Below, in pieces: positions 1 through 8,826 of a DNA stretch of 36,591 bases. The stretch's first letter is position 1. Each line of letters starts with the position of its first letter. The DNA is from Methylobacterium dankookense. GTDB lineage: Bacteria; Pseudomonadota; Alphaproteobacteria; Rhizobiales; Beijerinckiaceae. Where the stretch lies: the NCBI RefSeq assembly GCF_902141855.1, contig NZ_CABFVH010000049.1, positions 1-36,591 of the forward strand, read 5' to 3'. The notes under the pieces were generated by a model that was not told the DNA's origin, did no database searches, and saw nothing but the letters and a program-made list of their open reading frames with translations. A program made the translations under genes and the position numbers.

Positions 1-38
1 CGGCCGCACCAGAGGGCAGTCTGCGAGAACGAGGTTAG

Positions 39-93
39 GGGGTCAGAATTGGACGCCGATCCCCCGCCTCAAGGGGTCAAAGTTGCACGCCGA
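39..93. repeat. Two direct repeats resembling an IS21-family terminus
   Basis: Two near-identical copies of about 21 bp, GGGGTCAGAATTGGACGCCGA at 39-59 and GGGGTCAAAGTTGCACGCCGA at 73-93, lie 34 bp apart in the same orientation. Short tandem terminal repeats of this GGGGTCA-N-A-N-TTG-N-ACGCCG type are familiar at the ends of IS21-like elements in Rhizobiales. No istA or istB coding sequence is visible inside the window, so this is either a solo end or the edge of an element lying to the left. The family assignment rests on remembered resemblance, not on a search. Confidence 0.5.
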
Positions 94-1150
94 AACACAC
101 CCGGCCGATCTTCGGCAGACGGGCGACGGAAGCCATTTCGGGTTCAGTCGCTGAATCCGGACTTCGTGAGCGGGCAAGCGGGAGCGGGCATTCGCGCTCG
201 CCTTCCTGCGCTTTGGAAACCGGCGAAGGGATGGCCGAGGTCGCGCCGGGCATACCGGTGGCACTGATATCGGGGTATGACCTTCCTCTTGAATTACCCG
301 ATGTGCTCGATGTCAAGATCGACTGTCCTCACCGTTGAGCCGAGCAAGCCACTCATGATAATTCATTGGATTACCTTGAAATAACGATATTTTGCAGTCG
401 ATTTCGAAACGCATGTTCGTTCGTGGGAATCGCATGCCGCTCGGACGGCATCAAGCGCTGGGCCAGATCGTGCAGCCCAGTGGGTGAGGCATCGAGGAAC
501 GCGCTGGGCGCCGCCGCTTATGCCCCACCGCCTTGACCACGAGGCTCGCCCGTATCCCCTGCGATGCCAAACAAAGTGCTTGGGCCGGGTTGGACGAGGC
601 ACATGCGGCGCTGCCCTGGTCGGGCTAGGCGGCCGATGATGCCCTGGCTGCCGGTCGCGTGCTTCAAGCCCTTGGAATGGGCCGCGCCCCTGAGCCGAAG
701 CGCGGCTTCGGTGTGGGTATGCCGGCCAACCAGCAGCACGGACGGATCGTCGATGCGTCCGGCATGCCGGAGGCGATCCCGATGCAACCGACCAAGCTTG
801 GCGCCGAACCGTGGAGGGCGGCGCCGGCGGAAGCCCTGGGCGGGCAACGATTGCGCACGGAGGACCCCGTCGCGGCCGAGCGCGACCTGCGAAACGAGGC
901 GCTTGCCATGCTCGACGCGCTACGGCGATCTAAGCCTAGGAATCGACCCGTCAGCCACCCGGGCGAGCTCGATCTGTTGGAGGCCCCGGCGGGACGTTCC
1001 GGCGCGAGCGTTCCGGCGGAGCGTCGCGCAGGAGACCTAGGGCTCTTCCGGAGCGCGAGACGACGCACCTGAAAGGCAGTGTAGGCGATCAACCAAGATC
1101 AAGAGGCAGTCATGGAAGGTCTCGACCGGATCACCCGGGAAGAACCGTAG
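94..1150. other. Gene-poor stretch, no supported gene
   Basis: Several open frames of 60-160 codons overlap here on both strands, as expected in high-GC DNA. None has a convincing ribosome-binding site together with a recognisable domain. The longest, near 564-1040 (plus) and 518-847 (minus), are rich in Arg, Pro and Ser and look like chance frames. A locally AT-richer patch lies around 350-430. The segment may be remnant DNA next to the IS21-like repeats. Confidence 0.5.
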
Positions 1151-1151
1151 C

Positions 1152-1189
1152 GGGGAGCGCCCCGGCGGTGAGGGCCGGGGCGCTTCCCC
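1152..1189 (-). terminator. Hairpin downstream of the aldehyde dehydrogenase gene
   Basis: The arm at 1152-1166 (GGGGAGCGCCCCGGC) pairs with 1174-1189 across a seven-base loop, with a single bulged T, giving a stem of about 15 bp. It starts about 20 bp past the stop codon of the minus-strand aldehyde dehydrogenase gene. The T-tract on the minus strand is poor, so termination strength is uncertain. Confidence 0.55.
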
Positions 1190-1209
1190 TGCAAGGGAGC
1201 TCGCCCGTC

Positions 1210-2733
<1,524 letters not shown>

Positions 2734-3494
2734 CGGCGTCTCCTCGTTCTGTGCCGTATCGGCGGTCGATCAGGGGAAATTCAGTCGCCCAAAAGCCGGA
2801 CGACGTTAGGATTGCTTCGACAAGCGCCGCGCGCCCCGTGGCGTTTGGCCCCTGGGCGTTGCGTTGTACCCGCGTTGGCTCGGCTTGGGTTGACCTGGAT
2901 CAAGCGGCAATGGCCAGGGTCGTCAGACTTTTGGAGAAGACGCGCCGGGTCCCTTCCTGCCCCTTCACTGGCTGTCATCAGGAGCGGACGCTCGACAGGC
3001 GGACCAGGACCGTGCAGATCCGTTCCTCTGTCGGGCCTCGTAGGGCCCCGAGTTCGCCCGCGATGCCTGAGGCGTACGCACGAGGCCATCGGCTCCGCGG
3101 GTCGCCCTGTCGCAGGCGCGTGGAACAGGGCGGCCCTCAGCTCCGGTTGAACATCTTTGGCACCTTCCCGGGTCGAGCCGCGGCTAAAGGCGTGCGAGTG
3201 CCTCCCGAGCCAAGCGCGTCATGTCGCCCACCAGAACAATCGGCTGTTCGAACATCGCGAAGTCGTCGCCATCATCACCACCTCGGCCATGTTCCCCGCA
3301 GGGCTGGTCTTCCTGACTTGGCCGATTGCTTGCGCCCGACCGTGCTGCCGAGGTTCGCATGCCGCGTCCCGCCCGGAACGGCGGGCCCACCACGGAAAGG
3401 ACCCGAGGCGCGCCCGCTCGCGGCGTCCGGGACCATGCCGCTCCCCAAGACCTTACCGGACGCCTCGCCGGGGCGGCGACGGTCCCGGCCCGCG
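2734..3494. other. Long intergenic region between two minus-strand genes
   Basis: About 760 bp without a supported gene. It must hold the aldehyde dehydrogenase promoter and includes the FNR/FixK-like box at 2890-2903. On the minus strand a short frame ending at 3184 gives a protein-like tail (MFEQPIVLVGDMTRLAREAL) preceded by a Gly/Asp-rich stretch, but no family or ribosome-binding site supports calling it a gene. Confidence 0.5.
2890..2903. promoter_or_regulatory. FNR/FixK-type box TTGAC-N4-ATCAA
   Basis: The 14-mer TTGACCTGGATCAA is a near-perfect dyad that differs from the FNR/FixK consensus TTGAT-N4-ATCAA at one base. It lies 157-170 bp upstream of the aldehyde dehydrogenase start, within the only intergenic region for that gene. 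A Crp/Fnr-family regulator is encoded at 11642-12433, but nothing shows that it binds this site. Confidence 0.45.
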
Positions 3495-4577
3495 TCATCG
3501 GATCGAGGCGTCGGTGACGGGAATCGGGCGAACCCGGTTCCGCCCCTCCCGTTTCGCCTCGTAGAGCGCTTCGTCCGCCCTGTGGATCAAGTCGGAGCCG
3601 CTCTCGCCCGGGCCGTACTGTGCGACCCCTACCGACACGGTGATGCGGCCAAGCGGCTCGCGCGAGTCCTTCTTGACCAGTCGGCATGCCTCCACGGAGG
3701 TGCGGATTCTGTCGGCCACCGCGGCGCCGACGCGCAGGTCCGCATCGGCCAGAAGGACGGCAAACTCCTCGCCGCCGTATCGGGCCACCGTGTCCCCCGC
3801 CTTCACGCCGTCCGCCAGCAGCCTGCCGACGACACGCAACACGTTGTCACCGGTCCGGTGCCCGTGCAGGTCGTTGAAGCGCTTGAAGTGGTCGACGTCG
3901 AGCATCAGCAGCGTGAATGGGCCGCCGGCGCCCGCCTCGGCCTCTGCCACGGTCCGCCGTAGCGATCTCTCGAAGGCCCGCCTGTTCGGGATGCCGGTCA
4001 GGACGTCGACCTCGGCCTCCCGCCTGGCATCGGCCAGCTCCCGCCTCAGCTTGGCGATCCGGACTGTGGCTGCCGAGAGTTGGTCCTCAAGCAAGCGGTT
4101 GCGCTCGCCGGCCCGGCCCGTCTCTAGGGACAGCACCGTCACCGCCTTGAGCAGTTCCTCGACAGAGGCCTGCTGCCGGAGTTGCGTCGCCCAGAGGGCG
4201 AGGTGATGCCCGTACCCGCACAACGACCGCTGATTCGATCCGATGTCTTCGAGAAGGCCCTCCGCCGTGTCCGTCAGCGCCTGTGCGCTTGCGTCCACCG
4301 TCTCGTCCGACTCGCGCGCATTCGCGCGGCAGAGCTCGTGCAGTTCTTCGAGATGCTCGTCGAGGATGGCCCGCTCGTCGCAGAGCAACGGCAGCAAGCG
4401 CCGGCTGATCTCCGGATCGGTCCCGCTGAAATGGATGAAGAGCACCTCGTAGGCACGGGGCGTCGGTACGACGCCCCGTGCCTGCAAGGTCGTCCACGCG
4501 GCCTCGGCGCACCATCGGTCCCGCGGGAGATGCACGTTTCCTCCGTCCGCGGAAACCGCCTTCGGGGGCCTGTTCAC
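3495..4577 (-). CDS. Diguanylate cyclase with N-terminal helical sensor region
   Basis: The C-terminal half is a GGDEF domain with an intact GGEEF signature (268-272), the LDVDHFKRFND metal/substrate segment and the ADEALYEAKREGRN end motif. It should make cyclic di-GMP from two GTP. The I-site position reads KAGD, not RxxD, so canonical product inhibition is probably weakened. Residues 1-190 are soluble and helical with a PTPRAYEVLFIHFSG segment resembling N-terminal domains of other soluble cyclases. A coiled region (about 175-205) joins the two. I chose the GTG at 4577 because GGGGAGGA sits seven bases before it. The frame stays open upstream to 4847, but that extra part is Pro/Arg-rich and non-coding in character. 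No membrane segment is visible. Confidence 0.88.
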   Translation of the reverse strand: MNRPPKAVSADGGNVHLPRDRWCAEAAWTTLQARGVVPTPRAYEVLFIHFSGTDPEISRRLLPLLCDERAILDEHLEELHELCRANARESDETVDASAQALTDTAEGLLEDIGSNQRSLCGYGHHLALWATQLRQQASVEELLKAVTVLSLETGRAGERNRLLEDQLSAATVRIAKLRRELADARREAEVDVLTGIPNRRAFERSLRRTVAEAEAGAGGPFTLLMLDVDHFKRFNDLHGHRTGDNVLRVVGRLLADGVKAGDTVARYGGEEFAVLLADADLRVGAAVADRIRTSVEACRLVKKDSREPLGRITVSVGVAQYGPGESGSDLIHRADEALYEAKREGRNRVRPIPVTDASIR

Positions 4578-5138
4578 CGTCGTGTCCTCCCCTGCCGGCC
4601 CAGGGGTGGCGGCCCCCCGCCGATTCCAGCCGGGCCGCCCGAGAGGATCATGAGGGCTGCCGGTTCCCGCATCGGGCAAAGCTTCTCCATTGCCAATCCG
4701 GGCATCCCGCTTCCCAGCGGCGTCCGAGGCAAGCTCGCTCGTCCTTCGGGCGCCCGCGACCTGCCAAGCGCGCGACGGGTGTGCCGCATCTACGCGGCGA
4801 TGCCGTCGCCCGGACGGAACCGCTTCGTCGCCGGCGGCAACCGCCACCCTGACGCGGCTCGCTTATCGTACGGTGAAGGATGGGACGGCAGGCAGGAACG
4901 CGGTCAGTCATGGGCGAGCGGAAACATGTCATTCGCCGCCTTCAGCCCCGCGCTCCAGACGAAGTGCTCCCGAAACCGCTCATGGAGATCGATTCCTGCC
5001 GGTCGCCGGCGGACCCTGGCGCGGATGGATCTGGTCGCTCGTGCTGCACCACCGCTTGCCGTTCACTCAGGAGACGCCTCGGCCATCTGCTTCGCCTTCC
5101 GCACCGGCCTGCCTCAGAGCGCCGGAAGGTTCCCAGCA
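4578..5138. other. Intergenic region, no supported gene
   Basis: About 560 bp upstream of the diguanylate cyclase. Open frames on both strands are Arg/Pro-rich and lack ribosome-binding sites or family resemblance. It presumably carries the cyclase promoter, but no confident -35/-10 pair was found. Confidence 0.5.
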
Positions 5139-5278
5139 TCAGACCCAGAGGTAGGAGGCCAACGTCGTGACGCGAGAACCGACAATGCGGATCGCCTTGC
5201 GCAGCTTCTCGCCGCTGACGCCCGTGCGGGCTCCGAACTCCTCGCACGCCTCACCGTCTCACGAATGAAGATGCGTCC
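5139..5278 (-). pseudogene. Remnant of a DUF3606-like small protein
   Basis: On the minus strand, the frame ending in TGA at 5141-5139 reads EACEEFGARTGVSGEKLRKA and continues IRIVGSRVTTLASYLWV. This resembles the C-terminal half of DUF3606 proteins (acidic/aromatic turn, KFGV-like segment, then A-V-x-x-V-G). The matching N-terminal half (RIFIRETVR) lies in a different frame just upstream, with an in-frame TGA between them, and no start codon is visible. I read this as a frameshifted remnant. The family call is from pattern only and could be wrong. Confidence 0.4.
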
Positions 5279-5469
5279 GCTCGGGCCGGGTCGTCTTAGT
5301 TTCGGATATGGGCGACCCTACCGTGCCCTGCTGGAGCACGCTCCTGGTGTGGAGCTTCGGGTGCAGGGAGAACGTTGCGGCGGCAGGTTCGTGCCGTAAC
5401 GCCGTCCGCGGATGCACGCGACCCGCGCTCGTTGCGCAAGGGCCGTGAGCCGAGGGCTTGGACCGAGGG

Positions 5470-5577
5470 TTACTTGGTGATCATCACCGAAACGGGGTCG
5501 CTGCCGGGGAAGGTCTCCTCAAGGGCATCGTCGTAGTTTGCCTTCCAGACGGTCGGGGCGGTTGCCCGGCAAGGCAC
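5470..5577 (-). pseudogene. Out-of-frame C-terminal tail with a DALEETFPGSDPVSV motif
   Basis: A minus-strand frame ending in TAA at 5472-5470 encodes NYDDALEETFPGSDPVSVMI followed by TK. Tails of the ALE(E/D)TFP(G/A)SDPxSV type recur at the ends of small alphaproteobacterial proteins. It overlaps the last codons of the DUF3618 gene in another frame and has only a weak GTG start at 5577. The simplest reading is that it is the true C-terminus of the DUF3618 gene, displaced by a one-base shift near 5545. An overlapping mini-gene is the alternative. Confidence 0.45.
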
Positions 5578-5890
5578 TGTCCGAAGGACGTCGCAGGGCC
5601 TCGTCGGACAGAATGCGCAACCGGCGGCGCTCGGCCTGGCGAGTGACGGCGTCGAAGACGAGGGCGGCGAGGCCGGCGCCGATGAGGAGGGCGGGAAGCG
5701 GGTTCTCGCGCAGCGCGCCGGTCACACGCTCGGCGGTGAGGCTTACGGCGCCGCCCGGGTCGCGCGTCCCCGTGAGCTCCTCGGCCAAGCTCGGCGGGTT
5801 CAGGCGGGACGACAGGTCGGACAGCGTGGTCTCCAGCCTGCCGCGCGTCGCCTCGACCTCATGCTCCAACTCGTCCGCCGACTTGCTCAT
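5519..5890 (-). CDS. DUF3618 family membrane-associated protein
   Basis: The protein has 123 residues. It begins with the DUF3618 hallmark: SADELEHEVEATRGRLETTL, an E-x-x-R-x-x-L-x-x-T helix followed by L-x-x-R-L. A single hydrophobic segment (about 63-82, ENPLPALLIGAGLAALVF) follows and then a basic tail. Its start codon overlaps the stop of the upstream holin-like gene in an ATGA (5890-5887), so the two are translationally coupled. Such genes often accompany holin-like proteins in Rhizobiales stress loci, but their biochemical role is unknown. The last codons appear shifted relative to the conserved-looking tail at 5470-5577, so the C-terminus may be aberrant. Confidence 0.75.
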   Translation of the reverse strand: MSKSADELEHEVEATRGRLETTLSDLSSRLNPPSLAEELTGTRDPGGAVSLTAERVTGALRENPLPALLIGAGLAALVFDAVTRQAERRRLRILSDEALRRPSDSALPGNRPDRLEGKLRRCP

Positions 5891-6282
5891 TCGCCCATGC
5901 GCTCCGTGATGATGGCGGCGTCCTGCCTGACCTGCCGCTCGGTCCGGGTCGGCTCCAACCCCGAGAGGGATGCCTTGCTGCGCCCGAACAGTGCCAAGGC
6001 AACGGCGATGACCGCGAACACGCCCCCGACGACGAGCGCGGCCAGCGCGTCGGATTGGAGCAGGACCGCCAAGGCTTTCACCAGGGCGAAGATCCACACG
6101 AGCAACGCCGTCAGGACAAACACGCCGGCGGCGATGAACAAGCCCAGGGCCAGCATGAGGTGCTGCAGGCTCTCGGCCATCTCGGCGCGCAAAAGCCGGA
6201 TCTCCGTCGAGACAAGCTCCTGGGTCTCGCGGATGGCGTCGCCGGCAAGCTCCGGGACGGTTCGGGGCCTGGGCTCGCTCAT
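5887..6282 (-). CDS. Holin-like two-helix membrane protein (Phage_holin_3_6/DUF1469 type)
   Basis: This 131-residue protein has an amphipathic N-terminal helix (about 10-40, ELVSTEIRLLRAEMAES) and two strong membrane helices (about 42-72 and 76-102). The order matches the 'phage holin family' Actinobacterial-Holin-X/DUF1469 group. Despite that name, these are usually chromosomal envelope proteins, and no phage genes are near. The gene sits in the middle of a three-gene operon: its ATG overlaps the stop of the gene at 6279-6734 and its stop overlaps the start of the DUF3618 gene, both as ATGA. A role in envelope stress is inferred from context only. Confidence 0.75.
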   Translation of the reverse strand: MSEPRPRTVPELAGDAIRETQELVSTEIRLLRAEMAESLQHLMLALGLFIAAGVFVLTALLVWIFALVKALAVLLQSDALAALVVGGVFAVIAVALALFGRSKASLSGLEPTRTERQVRQDAAIITERMGE

Positions 6283-6734
6283 GAACGACGCTCGATATCC
6301 GGTACGGGCAGGACATCGACGGGCACCACCGCGTGAGACCGCGGGATCGGCCTGATCGTCGACGCCTTGAAGAAGCGGACCAGCGCAATGCCGGCGACGG
6401 CGGCGGCGGCCAGGGCAATGCCCGGTCGGCGCCGGACGGCGGCCTCGACCTCGTCGTAAAGCTCGCCAACCGTTCGTCGGCCGATGTCCTCTGAGAGCTC
6501 CTCGACGCCCGTGGCCGCGCTGTCGAAGAACGCCTTGAGGTGTGGGCTCCCCCCGAAGCTCGCGCCGCTCTCGCGGATGGCCGCGGCGACGTCCGAGACG
6601 GCGCGGACCGCATCCTGCTTCCGGTTGGCGGCGTAGCCCTGGACCTGCTCGCGGATGGCCCCCGCGAGGCCCACGCCCGGGGAGGGGTTATGCCCCACGG
6701 AACCGGGTGAAGGATCCCGGGAACGGTCGGGCAT
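6279..6734 (-). CDS. Hypothetical protein with one membrane helix, first gene of stress operon
   Basis: This 151-residue protein has no family I can name. A Pro/Gly-rich N-terminus leads into a helical region (about 24-105) with evenly spaced Ala, Glu and Arg. One membrane helix (about 107-123, GIALAAAAVAGIALVRFF) follows, then a short Pro/Val-rich tail. The layout resembles nutrient-deprivation or apolipoprotein-like helical proteins found beside DUF3618 and holin-like genes. It is the promoter-proximal gene of the operon and ends in an ATGA overlap with the next start. The promoter should lie in 6735-6887, shared with the divergent CsbD gene; no confident EcfG site was found there. Confidence 0.65.
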   Translation of the reverse strand: MPDRSRDPSPGSVGHNPSPGVGLAGAIREQVQGYAANRKQDAVRAVSDVAAAIRESGASFGGSPHLKAFFDSAATGVEELSEDIGRRTVGELYDEVEAAVRRRPGIALAAAAVAGIALVRFFKASTIRPIPRSHAVVPVDVLPVPDIERRS

Positions 6735-6887
6735 CGTGGCGTATCCTCTCGCGAGCGCATGTTCGGACCGTCAGAAATGGTAGGGCGTTGCGTGAGTTCC
6801 GCAATCTCCGCCCGAGCCCATGTGGGCCGAATTGCCCAGCTCCGCGTTGAGGCGTCGAGGGCGCGCCGTTCGCCAATGGGGGTCGAT

Positions 6888-7271
6888 ATGGACGAGAAGC
6901 GGGTAACCGGCGAGGTCAAGAAGGTGGCAGGTCAGGCCGAAGGTGCCGCGGGCGACCTGACCGGCGACAAGGAGACCAAGGCGGATGGGCAGGCGACGGA
7001 GCTGCGGGGCACGGTCGAGAACCTAGTTGGGCAAGCCAAAGATGCGGCGCGCGACATCGCTGGTCAGGCGAGCCAGGCCGCCGGACAGGCGGGCGAGATC
7101 GCGCGCGGCGCCTTGCGGACCGGCCGCGAGCGGCTGCCGGGCGCCGACGAGGCCTACCGACGCGGCAGCGCGGCGGTCCGCGGCCACGTCCAGGAGGCCC
7201 CGCTGATTGCGCTCGTGGCGGCGCTCGGCGTCGGCTACCTGCTCGGCCTGCTCGTCCACGGACGAGACTGA
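6888..7271 (+). CDS. CsbD-like protein with a C-terminal membrane anchor
   Basis: This is a 127-residue protein. Residues 1-50 match CsbD: MDEKRVTGEVKKVAGQAEGA, then a G-x-L-T-G-D-x-x-x-x-A-x-G motif and a second helix with ELRGTVENLVGQAKDAARD. Residues 50-100 form a long Ala/Gly/Arg helix, and 102-122 are a hydrophobic helix with LGVGYLLGLLV, like the ElaB/YqjD/DUF883 ribosome-tethering tail. CsbD proteins are classic general-stress proteins of unknown chemistry. I chose the ATG at 6888 because GGGGG lies about eight bases upstream; an earlier in-frame ATG at 6876 would add four residues. It is divergent from the operon at 5519-6734. Confidence 0.8.
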   Translation: MDEKRVTGEVKKVAGQAEGAAGDLTGDKETKADGQATELRGTVENLVGQAKDAARDIAGQASQAAGQAGEIARGALRTGRERLPGADEAYRRGSAAVRGHVQEAPLIALVAALGVGYLLGLLVHGRD

Positions 7272-7274
7272 TCC

Positions 7275-7320
7275 GACGCGGGGGGCCGACGCCGCCTTCC
7301 GACGCGGCCGGTCCCCCGTC
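7275..7320 (+). terminator. GC-rich hairpin after the CsbD-like gene
   Basis: GACGCGGGGGGCC at 7275-7287 can pair with GGTCCCCCGTC near 7310-7320. It begins three bases past the stop codon. No T-tract follows, so it is a putative terminator only. Confidence 0.4.
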
Positions 7321-7380
7321 GCATGGACACCGAACCGCGCGAGGTGGGTTGCCGTTAGGGGGGCGCGAGCATGCACCCCC

Positions 7381-7617
7381 ATGCCGGTGTTTTTCTTCGA
7401 CGTGTGCGCCCGCGGGCGCCTGGAGGCCGACGACACCGGCCTGGAGCTCGCCAGCGCCGAGGCTGCCTACCTTGAAGCCTGCGCCGCCGTCCCGGGCCTG
7501 ACGGCCGAGCTCCTGCGCGCCGGGGACCACCCGCGTGGGTACGCTTTCGTCGTGGCCGACGAGGCGGGACGGGTCCTGTTCGAGATCCCGTTCCAAGAGA
7601 TTCTGGGCAAGCCTTGA
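7381..7617 (+). CDS. DUF6894 family small protein
   Basis: This 78-residue protein begins MPVFFFDVCARGRLEADDTG, the typical DUF6894 opening of a P-x-(Y/F)-F-F-D strand followed by a D-x-x-G-x-E-L turn. A helix follows (SAEAAYLEACAAVPGLTAEL), then a C-terminal strand region (AFVVADEAGRVLFEIPF). Function is unknown; the proteins are small, soluble and very common in Methylobacterium and Bradyrhizobium. Two relatives lie in this window, at 11165-11422 and, as a wreck, at 18025-18263. No strong ribosome-binding site is visible before the ATG. Confidence 0.75.
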   Translation: MPVFFFDVCARGRLEADDTGLELASAEAAYLEACAAVPGLTAELLRAGDHPRGYAFVVADEAGRVLFEIPFQEILGKP

Positions 7618-7622
7618 GGCGA

Positions 7623-7817
7623 CTAGAACCCGCCGTCCCCGGCAGCATGGCCGATCCGGTACCCCACCCGTACGCCGAGCCGCGCCGAGGCATCCGAGAC
7701 CACGGGCGTCCCGCATGCGGTCATGACGGCGCGCAGGCAGTCCACGGCCTCCTCGGCCTCAGCCAAGGTCGCAAGACCCTTGCGGCGGAAGACCTTACCG
7801 GAGGCGAGCACCGCCAT
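7623..7817 (-). CDS. Small conserved-looking hypothetical protein
   Basis: From the ATG at 7817 the protein has 64 residues (MAVLASGKVFRRKGLATLAE onward): two strands, an acidic helix and a Gly-rich tail. No family is recognised. The ATG lacks a ribosome-binding site. In the same frame, upstream codons back to about 7874 read RCRIADKPDGRFAV, which looks like real protein, and a GGAGG lies just before an ACG at 7874-7872. The true start may therefore be upstream at a non-standard or mutated codon. It lies directly downstream of the gene at 7896-8141, close enough to be in one transcript. Confidence 0.5.
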   Translation of the reverse strand: MAVLASGKVFRRKGLATLAEAEEAVDCLRAVMTACGTPVVSDASARLGVRVGYRIGHAAGDGGF

Positions 7818-7895
7818 GACGGCGAAGCGCCCGTCCGGCTTGTCGGCGATGCGGCACCTGACCGGCTTGGCCGTGACCTGCCTCCGCCCGTCTCC

Positions 7896-8141
7896 TCAGG
7901 CCGTCAGGCGGCGCGTGTTGTCGGCGACCAGCTCCCGGTAGCGGGCTATGACCTGGTCGTGCGAGCCGCCCGTCATGAGCGTGTTGGCGGCCTCCAATGC
8001 GGCCACAACCTTCTCGCCGACCATCGACACCATCTCCGCCTGCGCCTCCGCGCCGCCCCAGGCCAGCCGCACCAACCGCAACTCGATGACCCGCTGCGCC
8101 TCAACGGCGAGAAGGAACGCGGCACAGAACGGGTTCAGCAT
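7896..8141 (-). CDS. Hypothetical helical protein, phasin-like in character
   Basis: This 81-residue protein is almost wholly helical. The N-terminal half is hydrophobic (MLNPFCAAFLLAVEAQRVIE) with an LVRLAWGG turn. The second half is amphipathic, with EMVSMVGEKVVAALEAANTL and a terminal VIARYRELVADNTRRL helix. The pattern recalls short phasin-like or granule-associated proteins, but no diagnostic motif is present and the call is tentative. Its stop codon abuts the possible upstream extension of the gene at 7623-7817, suggesting a two-gene unit on the minus strand. Confidence 0.5.
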   Translation of the reverse strand: MLNPFCAAFLLAVEAQRVIELRLVRLAWGGAEAQAEMVSMVGEKVVAALEAANTLMTGGSHDQVIARYRELVADNTRRLTA

Positions 8142-8384
8142 CGAGGGCTCCGACCAGGGTGGTGCCCGACAACGTCGGGCCGCCGCCCGGGCTCCCGGCG
8201 ACGGCTACGCAGTCGGTCAACGAGGCACGGGTACGCACAGCCTCCAGGCGCGCTATCCGCGGCCCATGAGGGACGCCATACTCGATAGGATGGCGGCGTC
8301 CGCGACGGGCATCGCCGCGTTGAACGCCGTCGCCGACGAACTGACCGCGGCGTCGGCTTGCCATGGCCAACAGGTCGCCAAGGT

Positions 8385-8486
8385 ATGCTCGGCTTTTCGC
8401 GCCGCCGGCGCGTGCGGGCGCTGGAGATGCAGGGCCAGCTCGCGGCCCTCGGCGACGCCTACGCCGCCCGCTTCCGCGAGGGCTGA
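8385..8486 (+). CDS. Possible 33-residue small ORF
   Basis: A frame starting MLGFSRRRRVRALEMQGQLA and ending DAYAARFREG lies in this otherwise unassigned stretch, with AAGG just before the ATG. A second overlapping frame from 8266 (MRDAILDRMAASATGIAALN) also looks protein-like for its first 40 codons and then degrades. The two could be halves of one frameshifted gene, with the break near 8380, or two mini-proteins. Neither has a recognised family. Confidence 0.3.
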   Translation: MLGFSRRRRVRALEMQGQLAALGDAYAARFREG

Positions 8487-8634
8487 TACACGTCGTCGCT
8501 GCCCCGGCCTCCGCGCCCTGATGAACGGCCACGCTGAAACCAACGGCATCCCGGCCCATTGGTGTGAACGAATTTGACCCATGTTAACGCGAGGCCAGGG
8601 CTGTCGGGAAGGCGCCGCCCCGGGACGGGATACC

Positions 8635-8826
8635 ATGCGCCAGTGCCACCAGCGGCATCCGAGCCGTTCCTCGGCCACCCAGGATCCATGCCTGCACGGG
8701 GTCGGCCACGGGCTGGAGGAAGCCTACGACGACCTCCTGCGGGAGACCCTGCCCGAGGATTGGAAGCGTTTGGCTGACCTTCTCGCCGAACGTGTCGAGG
8801 TCGTTGAGACACGGAAGGAGAGTTGA
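8635..8826 (+). CDS. NepR-like small anti-sigma-factor homologue (divergent)
   Basis: This 63-residue protein has a NepR-like core: VGHGLEEAYDDLLRETLPED followed by WKRLADLL. That matches the pattern of a first helix (L-x-x-x-Y-D-x-x-x-x-E-x-x-P) leading into a second, Leu-rich helix. NepR sequesters the stress sigma factor EcfG until phosphorylated PhyR displaces it. The match is weaker than in the second copy at 20425-20613, since the usual E-P-V/L-P is E-T-L-P here. I start it at the ATG at 8635, after a GGGACGGG stretch. The open frame runs back to 8581. Its TGA overlaps the ATG of the pseudo-receiver gene by one base, so the two proteins are probably made together. Confidence 0.5.
   Translation: MRQCHQRHPSRSSATQDPCLHGVGHGLEEAYDDLLRETLPEDWKRLADLLAERVEVVETRKES

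Noticed and set aside
518..1072. Overlapping frames of 109-158 codons on both strands in the left region
   Set aside because: No family resemblance and no ribosome-binding site; the plus and minus frames mirror each other as GC-rich shadows.
3184..3310. Minus-strand tail MFEQPIVLVGDMTRLAREAL as a small gene
   Set aside because: It looks protein-like but has no credible start or ribosome-binding site, and no family match.
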